The notes below the pieces were generated by a model. It was not told where the DNA came from and did no database searches. It was given only the letters and a program-made list of their open reading frames with translations. Below, in pieces: positions 6,751-15,577 of a stretch of 52,074 bases of DNA. Position numbers and translations under genes: made by a program. The DNA comes from an uncultured Acetatifactor sp. (GTDB taxonomy: Bacteria > Bacillota > Clostridia > Lachnospirales > Lachnospiraceae), in the NCBI GenBank assembly GCA_910577035.1, contig CAJTKW010000021.1:1-52074 (forward strand), in the 5' to 3' direction. Within the stretch, counting starts at the first letter, position 1; each line of letters opens with the position of its first letter.

Positions 6751-9078
6751 TCAGAACCGTTCCGGCAGCAGCTCATTCTGGCCGGTAAGCTTCCAGGTAG
6801 TGGTGACCTTGAACAGATCGCCGTCCACCTCCAGCACCAGCGTGCCGCCCTGGAGCTCCGTAAAGCTTCTGGCAATGGCCAGGCCCAGGCCGGAGCCCTC
6901 CGTATTACGGGAGGCGTCGCCCCGGACAAACCTCTCTGTCAGATCCCCGGAATCTACCGTCAGTTCCTGGGCGGAAATATTCTTCAGGGTTATGACAACC
7001 GTGTCGTCAATGCGGAAGCCATTGACATACACCCTGGTGCCCTTCATGGCATATTTGGCAATATTGCCGAAAAGATTCTCATAAATGCGATAAGTCTTCT
7101 GGCTGTCCAGGGGGATCAGCACCCTTTCGTCCGTTAGATTCATCCTCAGCTCCAGCCGGGCCTCCTCCAGCTTATCGGTCATCTCAAAGGCCACCTGTTT
7201 TACCAGGTTCATAATATCCACGTCCGCCAAATTTAAGGTAATATTCTGGGAATTTGCCTTACTGACCTCAAACAGATCCTCAATCAGGGCCTTGAGCCGC
7301 AGGGATTTTCGCTCCAGCACACTCAGATATTCCCTGCGCTGTTCCTCGGTAATATTTTCCTCCTTTAACAGGTTCACATAGGTTATGATGGCTGTAAGAG
7401 GCGTTTTCAGGTCGTGGGACACATTGGTAATCAGCTCCGCCTTCATCTTCTGGCTCTTTACCTCCTCGTCCACCGCCTTGCGGAACCCGTTCTGAATCTT
7501 GGTCAGTTCCGGCTTAAAGGGTTCGAAAACACCGATGTCCTGCTGTATGCTGATATTCAAATTCCCCTCTGCCATCTCATTGGTGGCCTTCAGCAGAATA
7601 CTGTAATTCTTCTGCAGGTTACTGATATACTTTCTGAGGATAAAATACAGCAGCACGGAATATATTACCGTCACCAGGAATCCGCCGTACCAAAGGCTGC
7701 AGATTATAAACAGGATGATGGCATTGCAGATCACGATCCGGATCATCGTCCGGTTCGCCTTTTTGCTGACGCTCAGGTCCATATGCTCCGCCGCACGCCA
7801 GAGATTCAGCACTGTCCTCCTGATAAAGGGGAAAAAGCGGTAAATCAGGCTTCGTTCCTTAATATAGCGTCGGATTCCTTTCCCCCTGACGGCCCTGGCG
7901 CATACACCTACGTACCAGCCTCCCCAGAAAACACAGGTCTGGATGGCCAGGCTGTACAAGAAGCTCAGCACATCGGCAGCGTCCCTGGAAATATCCAAAT
8001 AGTTTTCAACGGCCTCTGCACCGGCTTCGCTGGTGCAGAAAGCGATATGGAATGACGCGAAGGAAAGCAGGGCCACGGTCAGAATCCCCGCCGCTGCCAT
8101 CAGCTCCGCAGGAGGAGCAAACAGCCTCCCCTCCTCCCAGGGCCTGGTTTTAACCGGCACCGGCAGAAACATTCCCAGCATCACTACCATGAAAAGCAGC
8201 AGAAGCAGAACACCGGGATACGCCGGCAGGGCATACCCGTCATTATCATAAGCGTGCACTACAAAAGCGGAAAAGTCAGTTCCGCTCAATGTCCAGCGCT
8301 CCATCCAATAACTGCCGGCAGACTTTGCCTCGCCTCCCCCGGCCGTCACCCCGTAAATAACGGTGCAGTTTCTGGGAGGAACAATACTTCCGATCCTGCC
8401 GAAAGTATTCATATTCGATGCCAGCAGGGTGGAAAGGGTATTCTCCCGGATTACAATGTTGGCGTTCTTTCTGGCCAGATCCTCGTTCCGGCTGCAGACA
8501 TTTCCTATGGATACGTTGCCTGCCTCGTCGAACTGAAAGGTCATAAGAAATTGATACTGGCTGTAATCTTCCCCCAAAAGAGCCTCTGCCTGTTTTTCCG
8601 ACATATTTGTCAGGTACTTTCCTGTGGTATCGTCCCGGATGCAATAATGATAAAGGCTGTTTAGATCCTTAAAGCTTTTTTCCAGCGCATTAAAATAATT
8701 TTCCAGATGGTCAATCTCCATCAGGACCTCTGCCACCTGCTCCTCATTCAGCCGGGCACCGGCCGATAGGCTGTCCGGAATCCCGGTGATCTCCTGCCCT
8801 TCTTCCTCTGCGGCCGCCAGCAGATACTTATATTCCTCATCAGGCTGCAGATAAAGCTCCCTGCAGTCGATGTGGGTACCGTTCTGCATGTTGTACAGAT
8901 CTTCATAAAGCAGGTATACACTTTGGTAAAGCCATTCCATATTGTCGGTCTGCTCGTAAAAGGTATCCTGTTGTAATTCCCCATCGCTTCGAAAAACGCC
9001 GAAAGGCAGGATCACCGCCACAGACGCCGCAAGACTGACCAACAGCCCCCACAGTATCCAGGGAATACTTTTTTTCAT
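6751..9078 (-). CDS. Multi-pass membrane sensor histidine kinase
   Basis: The 775-residue protein has an N-terminal membrane anchor at about 7-27 and an extracytoplasmic domain of about 260 residues. Hydrophobic segments follow at about 287-306, 326-345, 370-395 and 446-478. A HAMP-like linker leads to a HisKA domain with phosphoacceptor H555 in VSHDLKTPL. The HATPase domain has an N box near 668-673 and a GSGLGL box at 728-733. GGGAGG precedes the ATG at the right distance. It starts 12 bases after the response regulator gene and is surely co-transcribed with it. The sensor part is much larger and has more membrane segments than in standard two-pass kinases; I cannot name its ligand. Cell-envelope stress is a reasonable guess given the neighbouring DedA and glycosyltransferase genes. 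Confidence 0.92.
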   Translation of the reverse strand: MKKSIPWILWGLLVSLAASVAVILPFGVFRSDGELQQDTFYEQTDNMEWLYQSVYLLYEDLYNMQNGTHIDCRELYLQPDEEYKYLLAAAEEEGQEITGIPDSLSAGARLNEEQVAEVLMEIDHLENYFNALEKSFKDLNSLYHYCIRDDTTGKYLTNMSEKQAEALLGEDYSQYQFLMTFQFDEAGNVSIGNVCSRNEDLARKNANIVIRENTLSTLLASNMNTFGRIGSIVPPRNCTVIYGVTAGGGEAKSAGSYWMERWTLSGTDFSAFVVHAYDNDGYALPAYPGVLLLLLFMVVMLGMFLPVPVKTRPWEEGRLFAPPAELMAAAGILTVALLSFASFHIAFCTSEAGAEAVENYLDISRDAADVLSFLYSLAIQTCVFWGGWYVGVCARAVRGKGIRRYIKERSLIYRFFPFIRRTVLNLWRAAEHMDLSVSKKANRTMIRIVICNAIILFIICSLWYGGFLVTVIYSVLLYFILRKYISNLQKNYSILLKATNEMAEGNLNISIQQDIGVFEPFKPELTKIQNGFRKAVDEEVKSQKMKAELITNVSHDLKTPLTAIITYVNLLKEENITEEQRREYLSVLERKSLRLKALIEDLFEVSKANSQNITLNLADVDIMNLVKQVAFEMTDKLEEARLELRMNLTDERVLIPLDSQKTYRIYENLFGNIAKYAMKGTRVYVNGFRIDDTVVITLKNISAQELTVDSGDLTERFVRGDASRNTEGSGLGLAIARSFTELQGGTLVLEVDGDLFKVTTTWKLTGQNELLPERF

Positions 9079-9090
9079 AGCTTCCTCCCG

Positions 9091-9804
9091 TCAGTTTTGC
9101 TTATCAATTTTATAGCCAACACCCCAGACCACCTTCAGATACTTGGGATTCCTGGGGTCAATCTCGATTTTCTCCCGGATGTTCCGCACATGCACCATAA
9201 TGGTGTCCGTGTTCACAGCCTTTTCGTTCCAGATTCTTTCGTATATCTCATCGGCGGAAAATACCCTGCCGGGGTTCCTGATCAGCAGATGTACAATCTT
9301 GAATTCCATGGGAGTCAGCTTCACCGGCTCGCCGTCCACGGACACCTCCACGGTATCTTCGTTCAGCTCCAGGCCGCCGATGGAGTAGATATGATCTCCG
9401 CCGCCCTCCATATTGACTGCATCCAGATATTTGGAATATCTTCTCAGATGGGAATTTACCCGGGCCAGCAGCTCCAGCGGCGTAAAGGGTTTCGTCACGT
9501 AATCGTCTGCCCCCATGTTCAGTCCCATGATCTTATCTACCTCCTCAGACTTGGCAGAGAGCATGATCACCGGGAACTCCTGCTCCATGGCCCGCAGCTT
9601 CATCAGCATGGTAATCCCGTCCATCACGGGCATCATAATGTCCACAATCGCCAGATGCAGCTCCTCCTGCTCTGCCACTTTCAGGCCCTCCGCCCCGTTT
9701 GCGGCCTGAAAAACCTGATACCCCTGGTTTCGCAGGTAGATTTCAATTCCCTCCCGAATCTCCTTATCGTCTTCCACTACTAAGATCTTATATTTCTGCT
9801 CCAT
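9091..9804 (-). CDS. OmpR-family response regulator
   Basis: The 237-residue protein has an N-terminal receiver domain: acidic pocket EDD at 11-13, phosphoacceptor D55 in VDIMMP, and the conserved lysine in TKPF. A C-terminal OmpR/PhoB winged-helix domain follows, with the usual LTPMEFKIVHLL recognition region and a GVGYKI ending. It would be phosphorylated by the adjacent kinase and act as a transcription factor. AGGGG lies upstream of the chosen ATG. The gene begins 56 bases after the glycosyltransferase gene and precedes the kinase by 12 bases, so the DedA, glycosyltransferase, regulator and kinase genes may form one transcript. Confidence 0.95.
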   Translation of the reverse strand: MEQKYKILVVEDDKEIREGIEIYLRNQGYQVFQAANGAEGLKVAEQEELHLAIVDIMMPVMDGITMLMKLRAMEQEFPVIMLSAKSEEVDKIMGLNMGADDYVTKPFTPLELLARVNSHLRRYSKYLDAVNMEGGGDHIYSIGGLELNEDTVEVSVDGEPVKLTPMEFKIVHLLIRNPGRVFSADEIYERIWNEKAVNTDTIMVHVRNIREKIEIDPRNPKYLKVVWGVGYKIDKQN

Positions 9805-9860
9805 TTTCTGTATCCCCTCATGTTGTGATTAACGCAGACAGTAAATTCCGGCGCTTCTCC

Positions 9861-11039
9861 TCAAATCCGCAGCGCCAACGGCTGGGGGAAACGGCCCCTC
9901 AACACCTCATTATAGACGCGGGCCGCCTCCAGCGCAACAGTTTCTTCCCGATAGCGCAGGCCGGAAGCATAAGCGTTTTCCGAAAGCCGCTTTCGGTCAG
10001 GCTTTCCCTCGCAGAAGCCCAGCATAGCCTCCGCAAATTCACAACGGTCTTCCCCGGTTAAAACGCCGTTTACGCCGGTGTCCACCAGATCTTCCACCCC
10101 GGAAGCCCGCACCGCCAGGACAGGTGTCTTTCCGGCAAATGCCTCCAGGATTACAATGCCCTGGGTCTCCGTCCTGGAGGCAAAGAGAAAGGCATCTGCC
10201 GCCGCGAACCAGGCGGCTGTTTCCCCGTTGGGAAGCATTCCTGTGAAAACCGTTTCTTCCCCAATGCCAAGCTCCCTGCTAAGCCTTTCATATCTTGCCC
10301 TGTCCGGCCCGTCCCCTACCAGTGCCATGCGGAAAGGCTGCCTCCAGCGCCGCTTGAATTCCGCCAGGCTCTCCAGCAGAAAGACAACATTCTTTTCCGA
10401 GGCCATTCTGGATACCGTCAGGAAAAACGGCATGCCGCCCGGCGCATATTTTTCCCGGATTGCCTCCTTTTCCTCCTCTGCCACCCGGAAATTCCGCTCC
10501 TCAATGCCTGTGGGCAGAATTCCCAATCTGTGGCCAGGCACCCTGCAGACTTCCTCCAGATAATCCCTGATTCCCGCCGTGGGGGCAAATACATAATCAC
10601 AATGCCGCAGAAAGGTATGGAGATAGAATGGCATCACCTTATCTACTTTTCCCAGTCCCCCGGTGTAGCATTCCACATATTTTTCATAGCGGGTATGATA
10701 GGTGAATACCAGGGGAATATCATATTTTTTCGAAAGCCAGACAGCCGTCCTGCCAATCAGCATGGGATGATGCACATGGATGATGTCAAATTTCTGTTTT
10801 TTAAATTCCCTGCCTATCCTGATGTCAAAAGGATTGGGAAGGGGGATTCCGCCGATAGAGCGCTTTTTCAGGACGGCATAGCGAAATACATTGTTCTCCT
10901 CCTCAGCCTCCTCACAGGAAGGCGCAAATACGGTCACCTGATGTCCCTGCTTCTCCAGCCCGTTTTTCAGCCGTTCTATGGAAACGGGAACGCCTCCCAT
11001 CACAGGTTTGTAATTGTTGGTCATAAGTGCGATGCGCAT
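9861..11039 (-). CDS. GT4-family glycosyltransferase
   Basis: The 392-residue protein starts with MRIALMTNNYKP and a glycine-rich GGVPVSIERL segment, as in GT-B retaining glycosyltransferases of family GT4. The C-terminal half has the nucleotide-sugar binding region with the E-x7-E pattern (RTETQGIVILEAFAG). I chose the ATG at 11039 because GGGGAGG lies seven bases before it; an in-frame upstream extension overlaps the DedA gene and has no such site. Members of this group include diacylglycerol glucosyl- and mannosyltransferases that make membrane glycolipids; the acceptor here cannot be read from sequence. It follows the DedA gene by 13 bases, which supports a membrane-lipid role. Confidence 0.85.
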   Translation of the reverse strand: MRIALMTNNYKPVMGGVPVSIERLKNGLEKQGHQVTVFAPSCEEAEEENNVFRYAVLKKRSIGGIPLPNPFDIRIGREFKKQKFDIIHVHHPMLIGRTAVWLSKKYDIPLVFTYHTRYEKYVECYTGGLGKVDKVMPFYLHTFLRHCDYVFAPTAGIRDYLEEVCRVPGHRLGILPTGIEERNFRVAEEEKEAIREKYAPGGMPFFLTVSRMASEKNVVFLLESLAEFKRRWRQPFRMALVGDGPDRARYERLSRELGIGEETVFTGMLPNGETAAWFAAADAFLFASRTETQGIVILEAFAGKTPVLAVRASGVEDLVDTGVNGVLTGEDRCEFAEAMLGFCEGKPDRKRLSENAYASGLRYREETVALEAARVYNEVLRGRFPQPLALRI

Positions 11040-11052
11040 GATTTTTCCTCCC

Positions 11053-11568
11053 CTATGCCACTCCCAGCAGCTCAAACACCCGGTCTCCCAGAAGATAGCC
11101 GGCTCCCACAAACACCAGATTCCAGATAAAGATTCCGCAGGTTGAGCTTACAACATACTTAATCATATCCATCCTGACCACGCCGGCGGGAACGGAAATC
11201 AGCGTGCGCACCATGGGAAGCAGTTTCCCTAAGAATACACCCACACACCCCTTTCTCCTGATCCAGTCCAGGGCCTTGTCCAAAGCATCCTTCTGTTTCG
11301 GAAAACGGCGGGTGTATGCGTTCAGGAATACCTCGCCGCCCTTCCGGCCAAGCCCGTAGAGCATCAGGCTTCCCAGCAGTCCTGCCGCCACCGTGATTAC
11401 CATCACCCAGAAGAAATGGATATTTCCCCTGGCCGCCATGATGCCTGCCAGCGGCATGATGATCCCCGCCGGAAAGCCCGGCAGATTCAGGTACTCCAGA
11501 AAAACGATTACAAAGATGGCCACGGCGCCGTATTGGGTAAAATATTGTGTCAGTGTCTCCAGTCCCAT
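11053..11568 (-). CDS. DedA/VTT-domain membrane protein
   Basis: The 171-residue integral membrane protein has the DedA/SNARE-associated (VTT) pattern. A hydrophobic N-terminal pair of helices is followed by a region with FPAGIIMPLAG, then the basic loop with GRKGG, the conserved GKLLPMVRTLISVPAG motif, and C-terminal helices. DedA proteins are implicated in flipping or recycling of lipid carriers such as undecaprenyl phosphate or phosphatidylethanolamine. AGGAGG precedes the ATG at 11568 by eight bases; a longer in-frame start at 11625 lacks a ribosome binding site. It is the first gene of the run leading to the glycosyltransferase and the two-component system. Confidence 0.9.
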   Translation of the reverse strand: MGLETLTQYFTQYGAVAIFVIVFLEYLNLPGFPAGIIMPLAGIMAARGNIHFFWVMVITVAAGLLGSLMLYGLGRKGGEVFLNAYTRRFPKQKDALDKALDWIRRKGCVGVFLGKLLPMVRTLISVPAGVVRMDMIKYVVSSTCGIFIWNLVFVGAGYLLGDRVFELLGVA

Positions 11569-11655
11569 AGAGATGTCCTCCTCATGGAAATCAATATAAA
11601 ACCGAAACCTAAACATGTCTGACACAAAAAGGAAAAGAAATTCTAAAGAGACTTT

Positions 11656-11697
11656 AAGAAAAAAAGAAACCGCGCACCGGGAAATCCGATGCGCGGA
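11656..11697 (-). terminator. Rho-independent terminator of ilvC
   Basis: On the minus strand a GC-rich stem (CCGCGCA/TGCGCGG, extended inward) is followed at once by a TTTCTTTTTTTC run. It begins 10 bases after the ilvC stop codon and closes the branched-chain amino acid operon. Confidence 0.9.
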
Positions 11698-11706
11698 CGA
11701 TATACT

Positions 11707-12726
11707 TTAATTGTTGATCAGCTTGTCCTCTTCGTTGTTCCAGCTGTAAAGCTTTCTGATCTCCTCTCCCACCTTCTCCGAAGGATGCTCGGAAGCCAGC
11801 TTTCTCATAGCCTTGAAATGAACCTGTCTGCCCGCGGGAGACATATCCAGCAGAAACTCCTTGGCAAAGCTTCCGTCCTGAATATCGCTGAGGATCTTCT
11901 TCATGGTCTTCTTGGTCTCCTCGGTAATCAGCTTGGGACCGGTAATATAGTCACCGTATTCCGCAGTGTTGGAAATAGAATACCGCATGCCGGCAAAGCC
12001 GCTCTGATAGATCAGGTCAACAATCAGCTTCATCTCATGGATACACTCGAAATAAGCGTTTCTTTCATCATAGCCTGCTTCCACCAGGGTCTCAAAGCCT
12101 GCCTGCATCAGTGCGCACACGCCGCCGCACAGTACGGCCTGCTCTCCGAAGAGGTCTGTCTCGGTCTCGGTACGGAAGGTGGTTTCCAGCACGCCTGCCC
12201 TTGCGCCGCCGATGCCCAGGGCATAAGCAAGTGCCAGATCCTGTGCCTTCCCGGTAGCGTCCTGCTCTACGGCGATCAGACAGGGAACACCCTTGCCGGC
12301 CTGGTATTCGCTCCTGACGGTATGTCCGGGGCCCTTGGGCGCGATCATGGTGACATCCACGTCTGCGGGAGGTACGATACAGCCGAAATGAATGTTGAAG
12401 CCATGGGCGAACATCAGCATATTGCCGGCCTCCAGATTGGGTTCAATATCGTTTTTATACAGATCCGCCTGCTTCTCATCGTTAATCAGGATCATGATAA
12501 TATCTGCTTTCTTTGCCGCTTCCGCTGCGGTATACACCTCGAAGCCCTGATTAACTGCCTTGTCCCAGGATCTGGAGCCCTTGTACAGGCCGATGATTAC
12601 ATGGCAGCCTGAATCCTTCAGGTTCAGCGCATGGGCATGTCCCTGGCTTCCGTAACCGATAATCGCTATGGTCTTTCCTTCCAGCAGAGACAGATTACAA
12701 TCTTCCTGATAAAAAATTTTTGCCAT
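11707..12726 (-). CDS. ilvC: Ketol-acid reductoisomerase, class I
   Basis: The 339-residue protein matches the usual class I length. The Rossmann motif GYGSQGHAHALN covers residues 24-35, and the second-strand loop GLYKGSRSW carries the basic and serine residues typical of NADPH-binding enzymes. It converts 2-acetolactate to 2,3-dihydroxyisovalerate (and the isoleucine-branch analogue) in branched-chain amino acid synthesis. I chose the ATG at 12726, eight bases after GGAGG; an ATG six codons upstream lacks one. A 167-base gap separates it from the small-subunit gene; I saw no T-box or clear attenuator there. A strong terminator follows. Confidence 0.96.
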   Translation of the reverse strand: MAKIFYQEDCNLSLLEGKTIAIIGYGSQGHAHALNLKDSGCHVIIGLYKGSRSWDKAVNQGFEVYTAAEAAKKADIIMILINDEKQADLYKNDIEPNLEAGNMLMFAHGFNIHFGCIVPPADVDVTMIAPKGPGHTVRSEYQAGKGVPCLIAVEQDATGKAQDLALAYALGIGGARAGVLETTFRTETETDLFGEQAVLCGGVCALMQAGFETLVEAGYDERNAYFECIHEMKLIVDLIYQSGFAGMRYSISNTAEYGDYITGPKLITEETKKTMKKILSDIQDGSFAKEFLLDMSPAGRQVHFKAMRKLASEHPSEKVGEEIRKLYSWNNEEDKLINN

Positions 12727-12893
12727 TTTCTTTTCCTCCCGCATTCCTTATTTGTAATAAATGCCTATTTGTTATTTCGACTTACAATTTATACTTATTT
12801 GTCCTGAATGTCAATGATGAATTTTATGCAATCAAAGGTTCCGCCATAAAATCATTGCCATATCCAGCCGTGTCCGGGTAAAGCCGGGAATCG

Positions 12894-13397
12894 TTACTCG
12901 TCCAGGTAAATAATATGCTCGGTACCCCTGCCGAGACCGGCAATTCCGGTTCTGGCCAGCTCTAAAATACCGTACTCCTCCATCAGACGGATAAAGGCCT
13001 CTACCTTCTGCTGATTGCCCGTAAGCTCAATCACCAGGCTTTCCGGCGCAAAGTCGATAATCTTGGCCCGGAAGGAATCCACCACCGCGATCACGTCCTG
13101 GCGCTGCTCCTTGGAAGCATGCACCTTGATGAGGACAAGCTCACGATACACGCTTTCCTCCGGCTTCAGCTCATGAATATCCCTGACGTCCACCAGCTTT
13201 TCCACCTGCTTTTCGATCTGCTCCAGGATCTCGTCATCCCCGGAAGCCACAATGGTGATCCTGGTAAACCTGGGATCCGCCGTCACCCCTGCCGTAATAC
13301 TCTCGATATTGTATCCCCGTCTGGAAAACAGGCCGGAAATACGGCTCAGCACGCCGGAGGTATTATCGACCAACAACTGAAATACTTTTTTCTGCAT
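12894..13397 (-). CDS. ilvN: Acetolactate synthase small (regulatory) subunit
   Basis: The 167-residue protein has an N-terminal ACT domain (VDNTSGVLSRISGLFSRRGYNI) and the C-terminal ALS_ss_C domain ending in an ARTGIAGLGRG segment. It matches canonical IlvN/IlvH in length. These subunits bind the catalytic subunit, raise its activity and confer valine feedback inhibition. I chose the ATG at 13397 because GAGGAG lies seven bases before it. It follows a second small-subunit gene by 35 bases, so the operon holds two ACT subunits for one catalytic subunit. This copy is closer to the canonical form. Confidence 0.93.
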   Translation of the reverse strand: MQKKVFQLLVDNTSGVLSRISGLFSRRGYNIESITAGVTADPRFTRITIVASGDDEILEQIEKQVEKLVDVRDIHELKPEESVYRELVLIKVHASKEQRQDVIAVVDSFRAKIIDFAPESLVIELTGNQQKVEAFIRLMEEYGILELARTGIAGLGRGTEHIIYLDE

Positions 13398-13432
13398 GAA
13401 ATCACTCCTCTTACATATTTTATAATTTGACA

Positions 13433-13939
13433 CTATTTTGCCTCATCGTTCTCACCGCACTTTGAAAGGGCCAGAGTCCCCGTCCGTGCCACCTCCACAA
13501 TACTGATTGTCTCCAGGAGGGTAATCAGCGACCTTACACGCTCCGGGGCATCACAGATCTGAAGCATCATGAAATGCTTTGACATATCCACGATCTCCAC
13601 CGAATTCATGCTCTCGCAGACCTCAAGAATCTCCCGGCGGTTGTTTTTATTATATTTCACTTTAATCAGCATCAGCTCTCTGGTGATACACTGCTGCTCC
13701 GAAAAGGTTTTGACCTTGATTACATCCAGCTTTTTGTTCAGCTGCTTTTCTATCTGCTCAATGGTACGCTCGTCGCCGCTGCTGACAATGGTCATACAGG
13801 ACACTGCCGGATCGTCGGTCTCTCCCACCGCCAGACTGTCGATGTTAAAACACCTTCTGGAAAAGAGTCCTGCCACCTTACACAGCACGCCGGAACGGTT
13901 TTCCACCAGAACGGAGTATATTCTTGTCTTCATCTTCAT
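13433..13939 (-). CDS. Second acetolactate synthase small-subunit paralogue
   Basis: The 168-residue protein has the same architecture as the neighbouring small subunit: an N-terminal ACT domain (VENRSGVLCKVAGLFSRRCFNI), a middle region, and a C-terminal domain ending in VEVARTGTLAL. The sequence differs clearly, so this is an old paralogue rather than a recent duplication. It begins 21 bases after the catalytic-subunit gene, so it is the first small subunit made. The two may form mixed complexes or respond to different amino acids, but this is inference. The ribosome binding site (GGGAGG) is 13 bases from the first ATG, rather far. Confidence 0.85.
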   Translation of the reverse strand: MKMKTRIYSVLVENRSGVLCKVAGLFSRRCFNIDSLAVGETDDPAVSCMTIVSSGDERTIEQIEKQLNKKLDVIKVKTFSEQQCITRELMLIKVKYNKNNRREILEVCESMNSVEIVDMSKHFMMLQICDAPERVRSLITLLETISIVEVARTGTLALSKCGENDEAK

Positions 13940-13960
13940 GATTCTAAATCCGCCTCCCCT

Positions 13961-15577
13961 CTATTTTACCAGATCCATGGGATCGATCAGGCACTCCAGC
14001 AGAACGGATCGGTCCCCCCGCAGGAATTCATTTATGGTCTCGTCGCAGTTCTCCATAGTTTCCAGACGCAGGAAGGGAATGCCGTAGGCCTCAGCCAGCT
14101 TCTCCAGATCCGGGCTGCCGGAAAGATCTACTACGGAGTAATGATCCTTATAGGTATAGTGCTGATACTCCCGCACCATCCCCAGATAATGATTCTTCAG
14201 CACCACGATCTTCACCGGAATGTCATGCTGGCGCATGGTAGCCAGCTCCATCATGGACATCTGGAAAGAACCGTCCCCGCAGACCGCAACCACCTGTCTG
14301 TCCGGTGCCGCTGCCTTGGCTCCCATGGCCGCCGGAATGGAGTACCCCATGGTCCCCATGCCGCCGGAGGTCAGGAATTTTCCCTCCTTGACCCTTGCAT
14401 AGCCGCAGGACCAGATCTGGTTCTGCCCCACATCCGCCACATAGACCCCGTTTTCCGCCATCCTCTCGGACAGCCGGGTAATAAAGGCCGCCGGATCCAC
14501 GAAATCAGGGTTCGGGCTGCGCCTGGGCACCATATTCATCCGATACTGCTCCAGGGTCTGCAGCCATTCGTCACAGCAGCAGACAAATTCTTCCTTCGCA
14601 AAGTCACTGAAAATATGTTTTGCGTCTCCTACCAGCGGAATGGTCGGCCCGGCATTTTTGCCGATTTCGGCCGGATCCACGTCAATATGCACCAGCACCT
14701 TATCCCTGGTAATCAGATCCGGCTGGCTCACTGCCCGGTCTGCCACCCGCGCTCCCACCATAATCAGCAGATCGGACTCATTCATGGCCCGGTTGGCGCA
14801 GGGTTTGCCGTTATTTCCCACCATACCGAAATAAAGAGGGTGGTCCGTGGGCATGACGCCGATTCCCATCATGGTGGAGACCACAGGCACCTTATGCTGC
14901 TCCGCAAAGCTCCTGAGCTCCCCTTCCGCCTGGCTCAAAAGCACGCCGCCGCCTGCACAGATAATAGGTCTTTTTGCCTTTTCCAGCTCCCGGATTACCT
15001 TTTTAATCTGTACGGCATGTCCCTTGACCGTAGGCTTATAGGTACGCAGAAACACCTCCTCGGGATATTTGAATTTGCTCACGGACCCATTCTGGATGTC
15101 TATGGGAATGTCAATCAGCACCGGCCCCTTCCTGCCGGTGTTGGCAATGTGGAACGCCTCCTTGAAAATGCGTGGAATATCGTTGGCATTTTTCACCAGA
15201 TAGCTGTATTTTACGAAGGATTCCACCGCTCCCGTGATGTCCGCCTCCTGGAATACGTCACTGCCCAAAAGCTCACTGTTTACCTGGCCCGTGATACAGA
15301 CCAGGGGAATGCTGTCCGCAAAGGCCGTGGCAATTCCCGTGATGACATTGGTGGCACCGGGCCCTGAGGTCACGGCGCAGACTCCCGGCCGGTTGGTCAT
15401 TCTGGCCATACCGCTGGCCGCGTGGGCCGCGTTCTGCTCCGTTCGGATCAGAACCGTGCGGATTTCCGATTCCAGGATACTGTTATAAAAAGGACAGATA
15501 GCTACTCCCGGGTAGCCGAACACAGTGGTTACCCCCTCCGCCTCGAGACATTTAATAATGGCATCTGCACCTATCAT
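13961..15577 (-). CDS. ilvB: Acetolactate synthase large (catalytic) subunit
   Basis: The 538-residue thiamine-diphosphate enzyme has the catalytic glutamate E47 in RTEQNAAH and an N-terminal GYPGVAICPF loop. The C-terminal cofactor motif starts GDGSFQMSMMELATM and ends near VVLKN. It condenses two pyruvates, or pyruvate and 2-oxobutyrate, to acetohydroxyacids. It is slightly shorter than many IlvB proteins but no motif is missing. GGAGG lies nine bases before the ATG. The start overlaps the end of the methionine synthase gene by four bases (ATGA), so the two are translationally coupled. A catabolic acetolactate synthase is less likely because small subunits and ilvC follow. Confidence 0.93.
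   Translation of the reverse strand: MIGADAIIKCLEAEGVTTVFGYPGVAICPFYNSILESEIRTVLIRTEQNAAHAASGMARMTNRPGVCAVTSGPGATNVITGIATAFADSIPLVCITGQVNSELLGSDVFQEADITGAVESFVKYSYLVKNANDIPRIFKEAFHIANTGRKGPVLIDIPIDIQNGSVSKFKYPEEVFLRTYKPTVKGHAVQIKKVIRELEKAKRPIICAGGGVLLSQAEGELRSFAEQHKVPVVSTMMGIGVMPTDHPLYFGMVGNNGKPCANRAMNESDLLIMVGARVADRAVSQPDLITRDKVLVHIDVDPAEIGKNAGPTIPLVGDAKHIFSDFAKEEFVCCCDEWLQTLEQYRMNMVPRRSPNPDFVDPAAFITRLSERMAENGVYVADVGQNQIWSCGYARVKEGKFLTSGGMGTMGYSIPAAMGAKAAAPDRQVVAVCGDGSFQMSMMELATMRQHDIPVKIVVLKNHYLGMVREYQHYTYKDHYSVVDLSGSPDLEKLAEAYGIPFLRLETMENCDETINEFLRGDRSVLLECLIDPMDLVK

Noticed and set aside
14141..15367. 408-codon open frame antisense to ilvB
   Set aside because: His- and Gln-rich translation typical of an antisense shadow; ilvB motifs are intact on the minus strand.
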